From Pedobacter terrae (GTDB taxonomy: Bacteria > Bacteroidota > Bacteroidia > Sphingobacteriales > Sphingobacteriaceae): 37,578 bases of DNA. The translations under genes and the position numbers were made by a program. Under the pieces are notes generated by a model. It was not told the DNA's origin. It searched no databases and saw nothing but the letters and a program-made list of their open reading frames with translations. Below, in pieces: positions 6,778 through 14,238 of this stretch (the first letter of the stretch is position 1; each line of letters opens with the position of its first letter). The stretch lies in assembly GCF_900100705.1 (NCBI RefSeq), contig NZ_FNCH01000033.1:1-37578 (forward strand). The letters are read 5' to 3'.

Positions 6778-8436
6778 TTATTTGTTGGTGATTTCGGTGA
6801 TTGGTTCTCCGACATTACCGTTTGGCATTTGGATATGGAGCAGCGCCGCTAGCGTTGGCGCAATGTCTGTCATATAATGTGTTTTATTAGAAGCTCCCGG
6901 TTTAATTCCCCAGCCCATAAAAACCAAAGGAATGTGCGAATCATAAGGGTTCCAATTGCCATGCGTAGTACCTGTGCTACTTCCGTTAAACCAGTTGGGT
7001 TGTAAAACATAATAGATATCGCCACTTCTACGGGCATTGTATCCGTTTGTAATCATTTTCTTCTGGATTTCCTGTAAAGTTGCCTGCGATATTTTAGCAA
7101 TATCAACTGCATTCTGGAAACCATCTAATCTTTTTAAGAATTCAACAGCCGCAGATTTGATCACATCGAAGCTTATATCTGCTTTGTCGGTTTTATCGTG
7201 ATCAAAAATGATCTGATTGTTCATTGATCTTAAAACTACATTATTTACTTTAAATTTATCATTTAAGTAGGCATTTAATTTGTTTGCAATATCTCTATCG
7301 CTCACTACACCTGATGGTAGTTTATTCTCTTGCATAAAACCTGGTACATGGGCTGCACCATGATCGGCGGTTAAAAATACAGTATAATTTCCTTTACCAA
7401 CCTTTTTATCGAGGTAATTAAAAAACTCTTCGAAATCTTTGTCTAAACGTAAATAAGTATCTTCTGCTTCGATAGAGTTAGGCCCGTAAGCATGGCCAAT
7501 ATAATCAGTTGAAGAACAACTTACTGCTAAAAAGTCGGTGATGTTGTCCTGACCCAAGTCTTCGGAAAGAATAGCGAGTTTGGCCAGGTCTAAAGTGATG
7601 GTATTGCCGTAAGGGGTACTTCTGATGGCATCAAAATTTTTATCAATGTTTTGATTCAATTGATGTGGGAATGTACTTGATTTGCCTTCATAAGCGTTCT
7701 CATCTTTTGAACTGTTTACATAGGTGTTAACCGGGTATAAAGTTTCCCAGTTTTTTGCATAGAATTTATTCGCGAGTTTTAGTTTATTATAGTCGGCAAT
7801 CCAGGTTGGTATCTCTTTCATATAATAGGTACTGGTAATCCAGTTTCCGGTACTGCCCTGGTACCAATATGCAGCATTTGCCGCATGGCCAGCCGGAAGG
7901 ATCGAACCCCTGTCTTTTAATGAAATACCGATTACTTTGCCCTTAAAGTTTGTGGCCAGCCTCAACTCATCAGTAATGGTTGTGGTTAGCATATTTTTTG
8001 GCGACATATTACCTTCTGATGAAGGTGTACTGCCAACAGTAGATGCGGAAGAATCTTCTGTACAATAAACGGTCTTTTTGGTTTCAGGATCGTACCAATC
8101 GTTACCGATAATGCCATGAACAGCCGGAACTGAACCTGTATAAATGCAAGTGTGGCCGCATGCGGTATAAGTTGGTGTGTATGGGATAAAAGTATTTTCA
8201 ACAGAAAAACCTTCGTTAATTAACCTTTTAAAACCACCATTAGTATAGCGGTTATAGTAGCGGTACAAATAATCCCAACGCATTTGGTCGACCACCAGGC
8301 CTACCACCAATTTAGGGCGTGCAACTTCAGCTGGAAATGCTTTGGCAGAGGTTGTGACTGATTTTTTGGTTTGAGCGGAGGAAAATGAGATCGAAAAAAT
8401 AGAAATGGTAAAGATTAAACGGGATATTTTATTCAT
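6778..8436 (-). CDS. pafA: Secreted alkaline phosphatase, PafA type
   Basis: A 552-aa phosphomonoesterase of the alkaline phosphatase superfamily, exported to release phosphate from organic esters. Residues 1-21 form a Sec signal peptide ending SSA. The catalytic set matches Elizabethkingia PafA with constant spacing: nucleophile T91 in TYTACGHT (T79 there), N112 in GNDWYD (N100), and K174/R176 in SLKDRGS (K162/R164). The K/R pair replaces the single arginine of the E. coli PhoA class. Metal ligands include D50 (LVVDQMRWD) and the TADHGAAHVPG block; the C-terminal part has GTTHGNWNPYDSHIP. The gene starts 67 bp after the folC stop with no terminator between, so it may be partly cotranscribed. 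No Pho-box-like site was recognised. Confidence 0.95.
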   Translation of the reverse strand: MNKISRLIFTISIFSISFSSAQTKKSVTTSAKAFPAEVARPKLVVGLVVDQMRWDYLYRYYNRYTNGGFKRLINEGFSVENTFIPYTPTYTACGHTCIYTGSVPAVHGIIGNDWYDPETKKTVYCTEDSSASTVGSTPSSEGNMSPKNMLTTTITDELRLATNFKGKVIGISLKDRGSILPAGHAANAAYWYQGSTGNWITSTYYMKEIPTWIADYNKLKLANKFYAKNWETLYPVNTYVNSSKDENAYEGKSSTFPHQLNQNIDKNFDAIRSTPYGNTITLDLAKLAILSEDLGQDNITDFLAVSCSSTDYIGHAYGPNSIEAEDTYLRLDKDFEEFFNYLDKKVGKGNYTVFLTADHGAAHVPGFMQENKLPSGVVSDRDIANKLNAYLNDKFKVNNVVLRSMNNQIIFDHDKTDKADISFDVIKSAAVEFLKRLDGFQNAVDIAKISQATLQEIQKKMITNGYNARRSGDIYYVLQPNWFNGSSTGTTHGNWNPYDSHIPLVFMGWGIKPGASNKTHYMTDIAPTLAALLHIQMPNGNVGEPITEITNK

Positions 8437-8503
8437 TATGCTTTAGTTAAAGGGCTAAAATAATGAATTTAGATAAAGCTAAACTGAAGTTAATGTAAAG
8501 ATT

Positions 8504-9796
8504 TTATATCGCTTCGGCCACTACAAAAGTGCTTCCACCAATAAAAACCAAATCTTTGGGATCGGCCGATTGAATAGCGGTTGCTTTTGCTTCCTGAACT
8601 GACGCATAGCAGTTTCCTTTTAGGTTAAATGTTGCCGCTTGTTTTTTTAAGCTATCTGCGTCTAAACCGCGTTCTAAAGCGGGTTTACAAAAATAGTAAG
8701 TGGCATTTTTGGGCATTAATGACAACACTTTCGAGATATCTTTATCGTTAACCATACCGAAAACAATGTGCAGGTTTTGATATGGAGTTTGTGTAACGTT
8801 TTTGATCACCTCCTTAATCCCGGCTTCGTTATGGCCGGTATCGCAGATGACTAAAGGACTTTTAGATAAAGTTTGCCAACGTCCCTGTAAACCAGTTTGC
8901 TTTTTAACCTGACTGATGCCTTTATAAACGCTTTTCTGATCGGTTTTAATTTCTGTTTTTTCGTTCAGTACAGTTAAGGTTTCCAGAACGGTTAATATAT
9001 TTTTATGCTGATAAATTCCGGTAAGATCACTTTGAAGATCTTTGAATTTGATTTTTCCTTCCTGAAAAACGGATAAGGAAAGTTTATTGTTTTTGATTTT
9101 AAAATCCTGGGCAGTTAATACCTGATCAGCAAAAACAATAGGCGCGCGTTCAGCTTTGGCTTTTTTTATAAAAACCAACGCAGATTCTTCTTGCGTTTCA
9201 CCAATAACCACCGGGATATTCTTTTTAATAATGCCTGCTTTTTCGCCAGCAATTTCTGCCAAGGTATTGCCAAGCATATTCGTATGGTCGAGGCTGATAT
9301 TGGTGATGACTGAAATTTGGGGGGTAATGATATTCGTTGAATCCAATCTTCCGCCCAAACCCACTTCAATGACAGCTATATCTACCTGATGTTTTGCAAA
9401 ATGATCGAATGCAAGTGCAACGGTTACTTCAAAAAAGGAAGGTTCGGTTTTTTCGATGAGTTTTTGCTGTTCTTTTACGAATGATACCACTTCTGTTTTG
9501 CTGATCATTTTTCCGTTGATGCGAATGCGCTCGCGGAAATCTTTTAAATGAGGTGAAGTGTACAATCCCGTTTTATATCCCTGAGCCTGTAGTACTGAGG
9601 CCAGCATGTGCGATGTGGAGCCTTTTCCATTTGTACCGGCTACATGGATACTCTTAAATTTATTTTGGGGATTATCCAAAGCTTCGCAAAGGATAATGGT
9701 ATTGGTTAAATCTTTTTTGAAAGCAGACGCGCCAACTCGGGTAAACATCGGGAGTTTACTATATAAAAAATCAAGCGTTTGTTGGTAATTCATCAT
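8504..9796 (-). CDS. folC: Bifunctional dihydrofolate synthase / folylpolyglutamate synthase
   Basis: A 430-aa Mur-ligase-family enzyme that adds L-glutamate to dihydropteroate and then to reduced folates, with ATP. It shows the P-loop GTNGKGS (residues 54-60 from the 9796 start), SPHL after the first helix, HxxMLG (DHTNMLGNT) and the GGRLDSTN motif of the Mur/FolC core; the C-terminal domain has CDTGHNEAGI. The open frame reaches a TTG at 9805, but the ATG-ATG pair at 9796/9793 fits family N-termini (NYQQTLDFLYSKLPMF). In this phylum folC commonly follows exbB-exbD-tonB, as here, although twin terminators separate them. A TAnnTTTG box ends 6 nt before the ATG. Confidence 0.95.
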   Translation of the reverse strand: MMNYQQTLDFLYSKLPMFTRVGASAFKKDLTNTIILCEALDNPQNKFKSIHVAGTNGKGSTSHMLASVLQAQGYKTGLYTSPHLKDFRERIRINGKMISKTEVVSFVKEQQKLIEKTEPSFFEVTVALAFDHFAKHQVDIAVIEVGLGGRLDSTNIITPQISVITNISLDHTNMLGNTLAEIAGEKAGIIKKNIPVVIGETQEESALVFIKKAKAERAPIVFADQVLTAQDFKIKNNKLSLSVFQEGKIKFKDLQSDLTGIYQHKNILTVLETLTVLNEKTEIKTDQKSVYKGISQVKKQTGLQGRWQTLSKSPLVICDTGHNEAGIKEVIKNVTQTPYQNLHIVFGMVNDKDISKVLSLMPKNATYYFCKPALERGLDADSLKKQAATFNLKGNCYASVQEAKATAIQSADPKDLVFIGGSTFVVAEAI

Positions 9797-9802
9797 ATGA
9801 GC

Positions 9803-9810
9803 CAAAGATA
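9803..9810 (-). promoter_or_regulatory. -7 element directly upstream of folC
   Basis: On the - strand this reads TATCTTTG, ending 6 nt before the first ATG. If used, the transcript would start at or within a few bases of the ATG. No clear -33 element is seen. Confidence 0.4.
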
Positions 9811-10060
9811 AGTTGACTAGCGTTATTATGAAATGAAATGGGAAAGATTTCTTCCGAAGTTTTTAATTTTTTTGATGGTATTGGAAGATACAAAACCAGT
9901 AGAGTAGGTGAAGGCAGATGTTACACGCTGACTTATAATTGGATGATACTAATACATCATTAATCGTTGAGAAGTTCTATTAAGCTTTTGAACAAATCTT
10001 CTGTCAGATAGAAATATCTGACAGCACGATTAATATTTGACAGCATAATTTACGGGAATA
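9811..10060. other. Intergenic stretch between folC and the tonB operon
   Basis: There is no plausible gene in this stretch. Apart from the hairpin at 10001-10024 and a related half-site (TATTTGACAGCATAA, 10034-10048), I see nothing recognisable. Confidence 0.6.
10001..10024. repeat. Perfect 10-bp hairpin with GAAA tetraloop
   Basis: CTGTCAGATA (10001-10010), GAAA, TATCTGACAG (10015-10024). No T tract follows on either strand, so it is not an obvious terminator. An imperfect copy of the right arm follows at 10034. Confidence 0.75.
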
Positions 10061-10087
10061 AAAAATGGCCTGTGAGATACAGGCCAT
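10061..10087 (-). terminator. Distal terminator of the tonB operon
   Basis: ATGGCCTGT (10065-10073) and ACAGGCCAT (10079-10087) form a 9-bp stem with a 5-nt loop. On the - strand it is followed by TTTTTATT. Confidence 0.85.
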
Positions 10088-10094
10088 GATACTG

Positions 10095-10120
10095 AAAAAG
10101 GTCTGTGATGACACAGGCCT
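10095..10120 (-). terminator. Proximal terminator of the tonB operon
   Basis: AGGTCTGTG (10099-10107) pairs with CACAGGCCT (10112-10120, one G-T pair), followed on the - strand by five T. Its stem sequence nearly repeats that of the second terminator. Confidence 0.85.
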
Positions 10121-10138
10121 TGATGGTTTTATATCTTT

Positions 10139-10975
10139 TTATTTCACTTTAAAATTAAACATTACAATTCCGGTTTGTACATCGGGAGCAGATTCTAATT
10201 TATTTAAACTTGCACCTAATACAGCTTGTTCGCATTTTCTCCAAAGGGCCAAATCAGATAAGGTCGTACCTTTAGCTCCGGCACGGGCCTGTACAACTTT
10301 ACCATTTTTATCTACACGGATCTGAACGGCAATTTTTCCTGCGCTCTGTCCATCATCCTGGATCCTGGGGATATCGATAAATTTTCTGCTGGCCAATGAT
10401 AACTGTACATTGCCATTTCCAGAACCACCTTCTCCATAATTTGATGCTAAAGGATCGCCATCTTTATCGCCCTGGTTACCTGGTGTTTTTCCAGTGCCGT
10501 CTCCTTGTCCCTGACCAGTATTTTTTTTGCCTTTGTAAAGTGCATTTTGGTTAATTACCGGCTTTGCCGGTTTATCTTCTGTAACAGGAGTAGGTGCAGC
10601 CGTAGTTGGTTTTGTGGGTTTGGTATTTACCGCAATGGCATCTTCGGTATTTTGTGTCTGCACTTCTTTATCACTACTTTCAGTAGCGGTAGTTGGGGTA
10701 ACCTTTTCTTCAGGCGTTACTTTTTCCGGTGGTTTACCATTCGCATTCGGATCTGCAGATGGTTCTTCAATACTGGTATAATCATCGCCCATACCTTCTG
10801 CAGAAGTTCCGTAATTAACCACCATGCCGCCCATACCCACTTCTTCCGGTGGCTGGAAAGAACCAATCACAATAAAAAAGCTGATCAATAATAAAAAGCC
10901 CATAATGCCGCTTGCTATGGCAATGGCTTTAGGGTAATTATTTTCCTCGTTAGGTATTTGTGCTTTGTAGTTCAT
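10139..10975 (-). CDS. TonB-like energy transducer
   Basis: A 278-aa inner-membrane protein that carries proton-motive force from an ExbB/ExbD channel to outer-membrane partners. One N-terminal TM helix (about 16-39) is followed by a long periplasmic spacer rich in Pro, Thr, Glu and Lys. A Gly/Asn/Asp-rich stretch (about 150-190) precedes the C-terminal TonB-like domain (about 200-278; GKIAVQIRVDKNGKVVQA). The spacer lacks the clean Pro-Lys/Pro-Glu repeats of E. coli TonB. The start ATG overlaps the exbD stop by one base (TAATG), so translation is probably coupled. It may serve TonB-dependent transport or a TolA-like role with the SPOR protein of the same operon; sequence does not decide. Confidence 0.88.
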   Translation of the reverse strand: MNYKAQIPNEENNYPKAIAIASGIMGFLLLISFFIVIGSFQPPEEVGMGGMVVNYGTSAEGMGDDYTSIEEPSADPNANGKPPEKVTPEEKVTPTTATESSDKEVQTQNTEDAIAVNTKPTKPTTAAPTPVTEDKPAKPVINQNALYKGKKNTGQGQGDGTGKTPGNQGDKDGDPLASNYGEGGSGNGNVQLSLASRKFIDIPRIQDDGQSAGKIAVQIRVDKNGKVVQARAGAKGTTLSDLALWRKCEQAVLGASLNKLESAPDVQTGIVMFNFKVK

Positions 10976-11376
10976 TATTTTTTAGGTTCAACGGCTACAA
11001 CAAGTTTCAATTTTAGTTTATTGGCAATATCGTTAACCACAAATCCATCCTGATAAGTCACATTACGTGATACATATAAAAGTATGGTCATATCTGGTGC
11101 CAACTTTTGGTAAGATGCCAATGTTGGCTCAAGTTCCTCAATGCTAACCGGTTTCTTCTCAACGAAATATTTTAAATTTTCGTCTATCGTAACGGTAACT
11201 GCTTTTTTGGCTGTAGACTGTTGTCCGCTTGATGATTGTGGCAACAATAATTTTACTACTGTAGGATTAACCACCGCAGAGGCCAATAAGAAAAACAGCA
11301 TCAGGAAGAACATAATATCGTTCAACGCTGAAGTATGTACTTCTACCGATCCTTTTGTTCTTTTGCGTAAATTCAT
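10975..11376 (-). CDS. exbD: ExbD/TolR-family proton-channel subunit
   Basis: A 133-aa protein with a short cytoplasmic start, one TM helix (about 18-38) and a periplasmic domain (about 60-133). The membrane aspartate needed for proton passage is D20 (ALNDIMFFLMLFF), the equivalent of D25 in E. coli ExbD. NPTVVKLLLPQSS follows the helix, as is usual in this phylum. It overlaps both neighbours by one base (TAATG at each end), which supports fixed subunit ratios through coupled translation. ExbD versus TolR cannot be told from sequence alone. Confidence 0.93.
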   Translation of the reverse strand: MNLRKRTKGSVEVHTSALNDIMFFLMLFFLLASAVVNPTVVKLLLPQSSSGQQSTAKKAVTVTIDENLKYFVEKKPVSIEELEPTLASYQKLAPDMTILLYVSRNVTYQDGFVVNDIANKLKLKLVVAVEPKK

Positions 11377-12080
11377 TATTTGCCCGGTTCTTCTAGTAAA
11401 TCAATAAAATCAATTGCATCGGTTTCCATTTTAAGAATGATTTTTTCTACCATGATATTTAAAATGTGATACAGTACATAAGCGATGATACCGATAATTA
11501 AACCTGTTGCAGAAGTAATCATTTTAGTATATAAACCGCCAGAAATTGTTCCGATTTCGATGGCCCCTTTAATTGATACCTGGTGGAAAATGGTAATTAC
11601 CCCTACAATTGTACCTACGAAACCAAGCATTGGCGCAATACCTGCAACAATACCTAATATACTGATGTTCTTTTCTAATTTAGAAACCTCTAATTTACCC
11701 ACATTTTCAATCGCTCCTTCAATATCTTTAATTGGGCGACCAATACGTTTTAAACCTTTTTGCAACATGCGCGAAAGGGGAGAGTTATTATTTCTTAAAA
11801 GTGACATGGCGCCATCTAAATTTCCAGATTGGATATAAGACCTGGTTTGTGCCATGAGATTAGCCTCATCTTTAGTTGCTTTTTTGATGGTTAAATAACG
11901 TTCAACAAAAATTATTAAAGCTAAAAAAGCCAGAAAAGCCAATGGAATCATTACCCAGCCGCCTTTAAAAAGCAGATCGATAAAATGTAATTCTGGTTGT
12001 GGTTGTGTTACAGCTTGGTTAATTGCATTTGCTGTGTCTTGTAGTGCTTGTGTGGTGTCCTGAATTAATAAAGTTATCAT
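11376..12080 (-). CDS. exbB: MotA/TolQ/ExbB-family proton-channel subunit
   Basis: A 234-aa inner-membrane protein with three TM segments: about 40-60, 140-165 and 183-212. The conserved channel core is present: GIAPMLGFVGTIVGVI in TM2 and the SATGL motif at about 190-194 in TM3, which carry the polar threonines of the family. It forms the pentameric stator around the ExbD dimer. The ATG overlaps the upstream SPOR gene stop by one base (TAATG). The N-terminal 35 residues are periplasmic and Gln-rich. Confidence 0.93.
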   Translation of the reverse strand: MITLLIQDTTQALQDTANAINQAVTQPQPELHFIDLLFKGGWVMIPLAFLAFLALIIFVERYLTIKKATKDEANLMAQTRSYIQSGNLDGAMSLLRNNNSPLSRMLQKGLKRIGRPIKDIEGAIENVGKLEVSKLEKNISILGIVAGIAPMLGFVGTIVGVITIFHQVSIKGAIEIGTISGGLYTKMITSATGLIIGIIAYVLYHILNIMVEKIILKMETDAIDFIDLLEEPGK

Positions 12081-13906
12081 TATGGTTGTGTGTTGTGTTT
12101 TTGTTGTACGAAATACCCTTTACCTTTAAGTTTTTTCTCTAAAATATCTTTTTGTGCTTTGGCTTCTTTTTCAGTGTTGAAGCTTGCTATACTCACTTTT
12201 TTCAAACGGCCCGGAACAGACGCAATTTCGGCTTTTAAACCAATTTTTTCCATCTGCTTGATAAAAACAAGCGCCTTTTTTTCTGATTGGAAAGATGCTG
12301 CAATTACATAGAACGTAGAAGGACCAGTGTTTGGTACAACTTTGTTTTCTTTGGGTGTTTCGATAGCTGGATTAACAACGGGTTTTAGTGCCTCTTTTTT
12401 TACCGTATCTGTTTTTTTCTGTACCTGATTAGCCTTTAATATACTATCGGTTTTGGCGATTGAATCTTGTTTCGCCTTTAAGGTATCCATAGCAACCTTG
12501 GGCGAATCGACAACTACCTGAGCAGGTTTCGCAGTATTCGTGGTTTCGCCCGTAAATAACTCAGGCTTAATCAAAAAAGTTATTGCTGCAATAATAAGCA
12601 AAGCTACAATCGCAATGGTGATCATTAACCAGGTAGACATACCTTGCCTAGGTTCATCATTATGTTCAATAGGGTCGTGGCCAAAACGGTTTGGATGCTC
12701 GGCATGCTGCTCTTTTATAAAAGCTGGTGCCTCAATTACAGGTTCTTCTTTTTTAACCTCGTCCTCTAAATTGATGTATGTTTTTGGTTCATCAGTTTCT
12801 GATCTTAATGAAAAGCGGCTCGAATATTCTTGTTGTGGTAAAACCGGTTCGGGAATTCCTGCTTCTACGGGCTGTTCCATGTTTTTTTCAGCTTCAGCTT
12901 CTGGTGTATGACCAAAACGATCAGGATTTTCTTCATGCTGCTCCACTATCGATGGTGGAACTCCAATCTGATTGACATCCTCAACCTGATTATCTGTCAC
13001 TGTATTTTCTGCATGCTCAGTTTCATCCATATGACTGGCTTCAACAGCCTGATGCTCAGCCTCAATATTTTCTACTTCCGATTCTGGCGTATGGCCGAAA
13101 CGGTTTGGATGCTCTTCATGCTGTATGACAACCGATTCTGGTACATCTATTTCCTGAGCTGGATTTATTTCTTTTTGTTTTTCAGTAGTTTCGGATTCGA
13201 TGGTGTGTTGCTCCGAAGTAACATTTTCTACTTCCGATTCTGGTGTATGGCCAAAACGGTTTGGATTTTCTTCATGCTGTTCTTTGATAAACTCAGGTGC
13301 TTCAGTAATTTCTGCTGAACCTGTTTCTGCATGTTTTAAGGTATTTTTAAAATCATCTTTAACTTCATCCAGTTCTATATTCTCAATTATAGGTGCCTGG
13401 TATGATTTATTTTCGAATGGGGAAGGTGCATTTGGCGCCTCCGCAATTTCGTCGTAAACTTTTTCCTCATCCTGAGGTAAAGCAGGTTTAGTTTCTTCAA
13501 CTACGGTTTCTGCCAATGAAGGAAGTCCGTAAAATTCGGAACCATAATTCATGTTTTTTACCGGTTCGAAATCCAGTCCCTGTTCAGTAAAAAATAAGCG
13601 GCCGGTATTTTCAAGTTCGGCTTCGTGATTTAACTCTAGCTCTTTATTTACTTCTTCAACAAACTGCCCGATATAGTATTTGGCACTATCATTAGAGATA
13701 TTTCTTTTGGTGGAAATAAAATCTGCCAGGGCGGTCTCTTCAGTTACATCTGTAGAAAACTGTAGCGTATAACCTGGAGGCAGAAAAGTTTGTTTTTCTT
13801 TATCGTATCTGCCAGGATATTTCTTTTTATAAAAGGTGCCCAAGCCGGTAATACCAACTTCTTTGCGTTGTTGCAAGAGTTCTGAGAGGTATGATAAGAT
13901 ATCCAT
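12080..13906 (-). CDS. HU/CCDC81-like, transmembrane, SPOR-domain protein with repeated linker
   Basis: A 608-aa protein. Residues 1-117 match the two bacterial CCDC81-type HU modules (VGITGLGTFYKKKYPGRYD; STDVTEETALADFISTKRN). An acidic linker follows (about 120-420), then one TM helix (424-446), a Lys/Asp-rich periplasmic spacer and a SPOR domain (530-606; TFYVIAASFQSEKKALVFIK). SPOR domains bind denuded septal peptidoglycan, so this probably links a cytoplasmic HU-like module to the division-site wall. The linker holds five copies of a motif QHEExPNRFGHTPE, each preceded by a Pro-x-x-(I/V) element, at about 203-228, 255-280, 316-340, 351-370 (degenerate) and 393-418. It is the first gene of an operon with exbB, exbD and tonB, joined by a 1-nt stop/start overlap. 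The linker repeat is unfamiliar to me. Confidence 0.9.
   Translation of the reverse strand: MDILSYLSELLQQRKEVGITGLGTFYKKKYPGRYDKEKQTFLPPGYTLQFSTDVTEETALADFISTKRNISNDSAKYYIGQFVEEVNKELELNHEAELENTGRLFFTEQGLDFEPVKNMNYGSEFYGLPSLAETVVEETKPALPQDEEKVYDEIAEAPNAPSPFENKSYQAPIIENIELDEVKDDFKNTLKHAETGSAEITEAPEFIKEQHEENPNRFGHTPESEVENVTSEQHTIESETTEKQKEINPAQEIDVPESVVIQHEEHPNRFGHTPESEVENIEAEHQAVEASHMDETEHAENTVTDNQVEDVNQIGVPPSIVEQHEENPDRFGHTPEAEAEKNMEQPVEAGIPEPVLPQQEYSSRFSLRSETDEPKTYINLEDEVKKEEPVIEAPAFIKEQHAEHPNRFGHDPIEHNDEPRQGMSTWLMITIAIVALLIIAAITFLIKPELFTGETTNTAKPAQVVVDSPKVAMDTLKAKQDSIAKTDSILKANQVQKKTDTVKKEALKPVVNPAIETPKENKVVPNTGPSTFYVIAASFQSEKKALVFIKQMEKIGLKAEIASVPGRLKKVSIASFNTEKEAKAQKDILEKKLKGKGYFVQQKHNTQP
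12653..13300 (-). repeat. Coding repeats encoding the QHEExPNRFGHTPE linker motif
   Basis: Four good copies and one degenerate copy of a roughly 26-codon unit lie 40-60 codons apart. The DNA is also conserved: the reverse complement of GGCCAAAACGGTTTGG, or close variants, recurs around 12680, 12910, 13092 and 13250. This suggests duplication rather than convergence. Confidence 0.85.
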
Positions 13907-14086
13907 TCGGGTAAAATTAAGCGTTTAAAATTAAAAAATATATTCTACCTTCAAATAGTGTCTGCGGATGCTATTAAACATCCTATTCCAAAAAGGGACA
14001 AAAACGGGTACAGTTCTATTATTTTAATCATAAAAAAATTACAGTTCTTTAAATCTATAGCTGTTTCCGTGTAAAGATAACGGTTA

Positions 14087-14117
14087 CAAAGATAGAAATG
14101 GTATGCTAGTAAGCAAA
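14087..14117 (-). promoter_or_regulatory. Consensus promoter of the SPOR-exbB-exbD-tonB operon
   Basis: On the - strand it reads TTTG (14117-14114), 19 nt spacer, TATCTTTG (14094-14087). Both boxes match the Bacteroidota consensus with ideal spacing, the clearest promoter in the window. Transcription would start near 14080, giving a 5' leader of about 170-175 nt before the ATG at 13906. The leader contains only a weak GGATG/CATCC hairpin (13966-13983). Confidence 0.7.
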
Positions 14118-14169
14118 TGGCTAAATCGATATAATCAGGTAATGACTTGATGTTGTATTTTATTAACAT

Positions 14170-14201
14170 AAAAAAAGCAAGATAACCGAGGTCATCCTGC
14201 T
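14170..14201 (-). terminator. Terminator of the EndoH-like gene
   Basis: AGCAAGAT (14176-14183) pairs with ATCCTGCT (14194-14201, one G-T pair). The - strand continues into seven T (14176-14170). The loop (AACCGAGGTC) resembles that of the hairpin behind the susD gene at 15394. Confidence 0.8.
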
Positions 14202-14238
14202 CAAATGTTTGTAGCGGTAAAAATTATCTGATTATAAA

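Noticed and set aside
13951..14169. 72-aa frame between the SPOR operon and the EndoH-like gene
   Set aside because: Its ATG follows directly on the T tract of a terminator, and the consensus promoter of the SPOR operon lies inside it. Composition is Ile/Leu/Tyr-rich with no domain. Better read as leader and promoter DNA.
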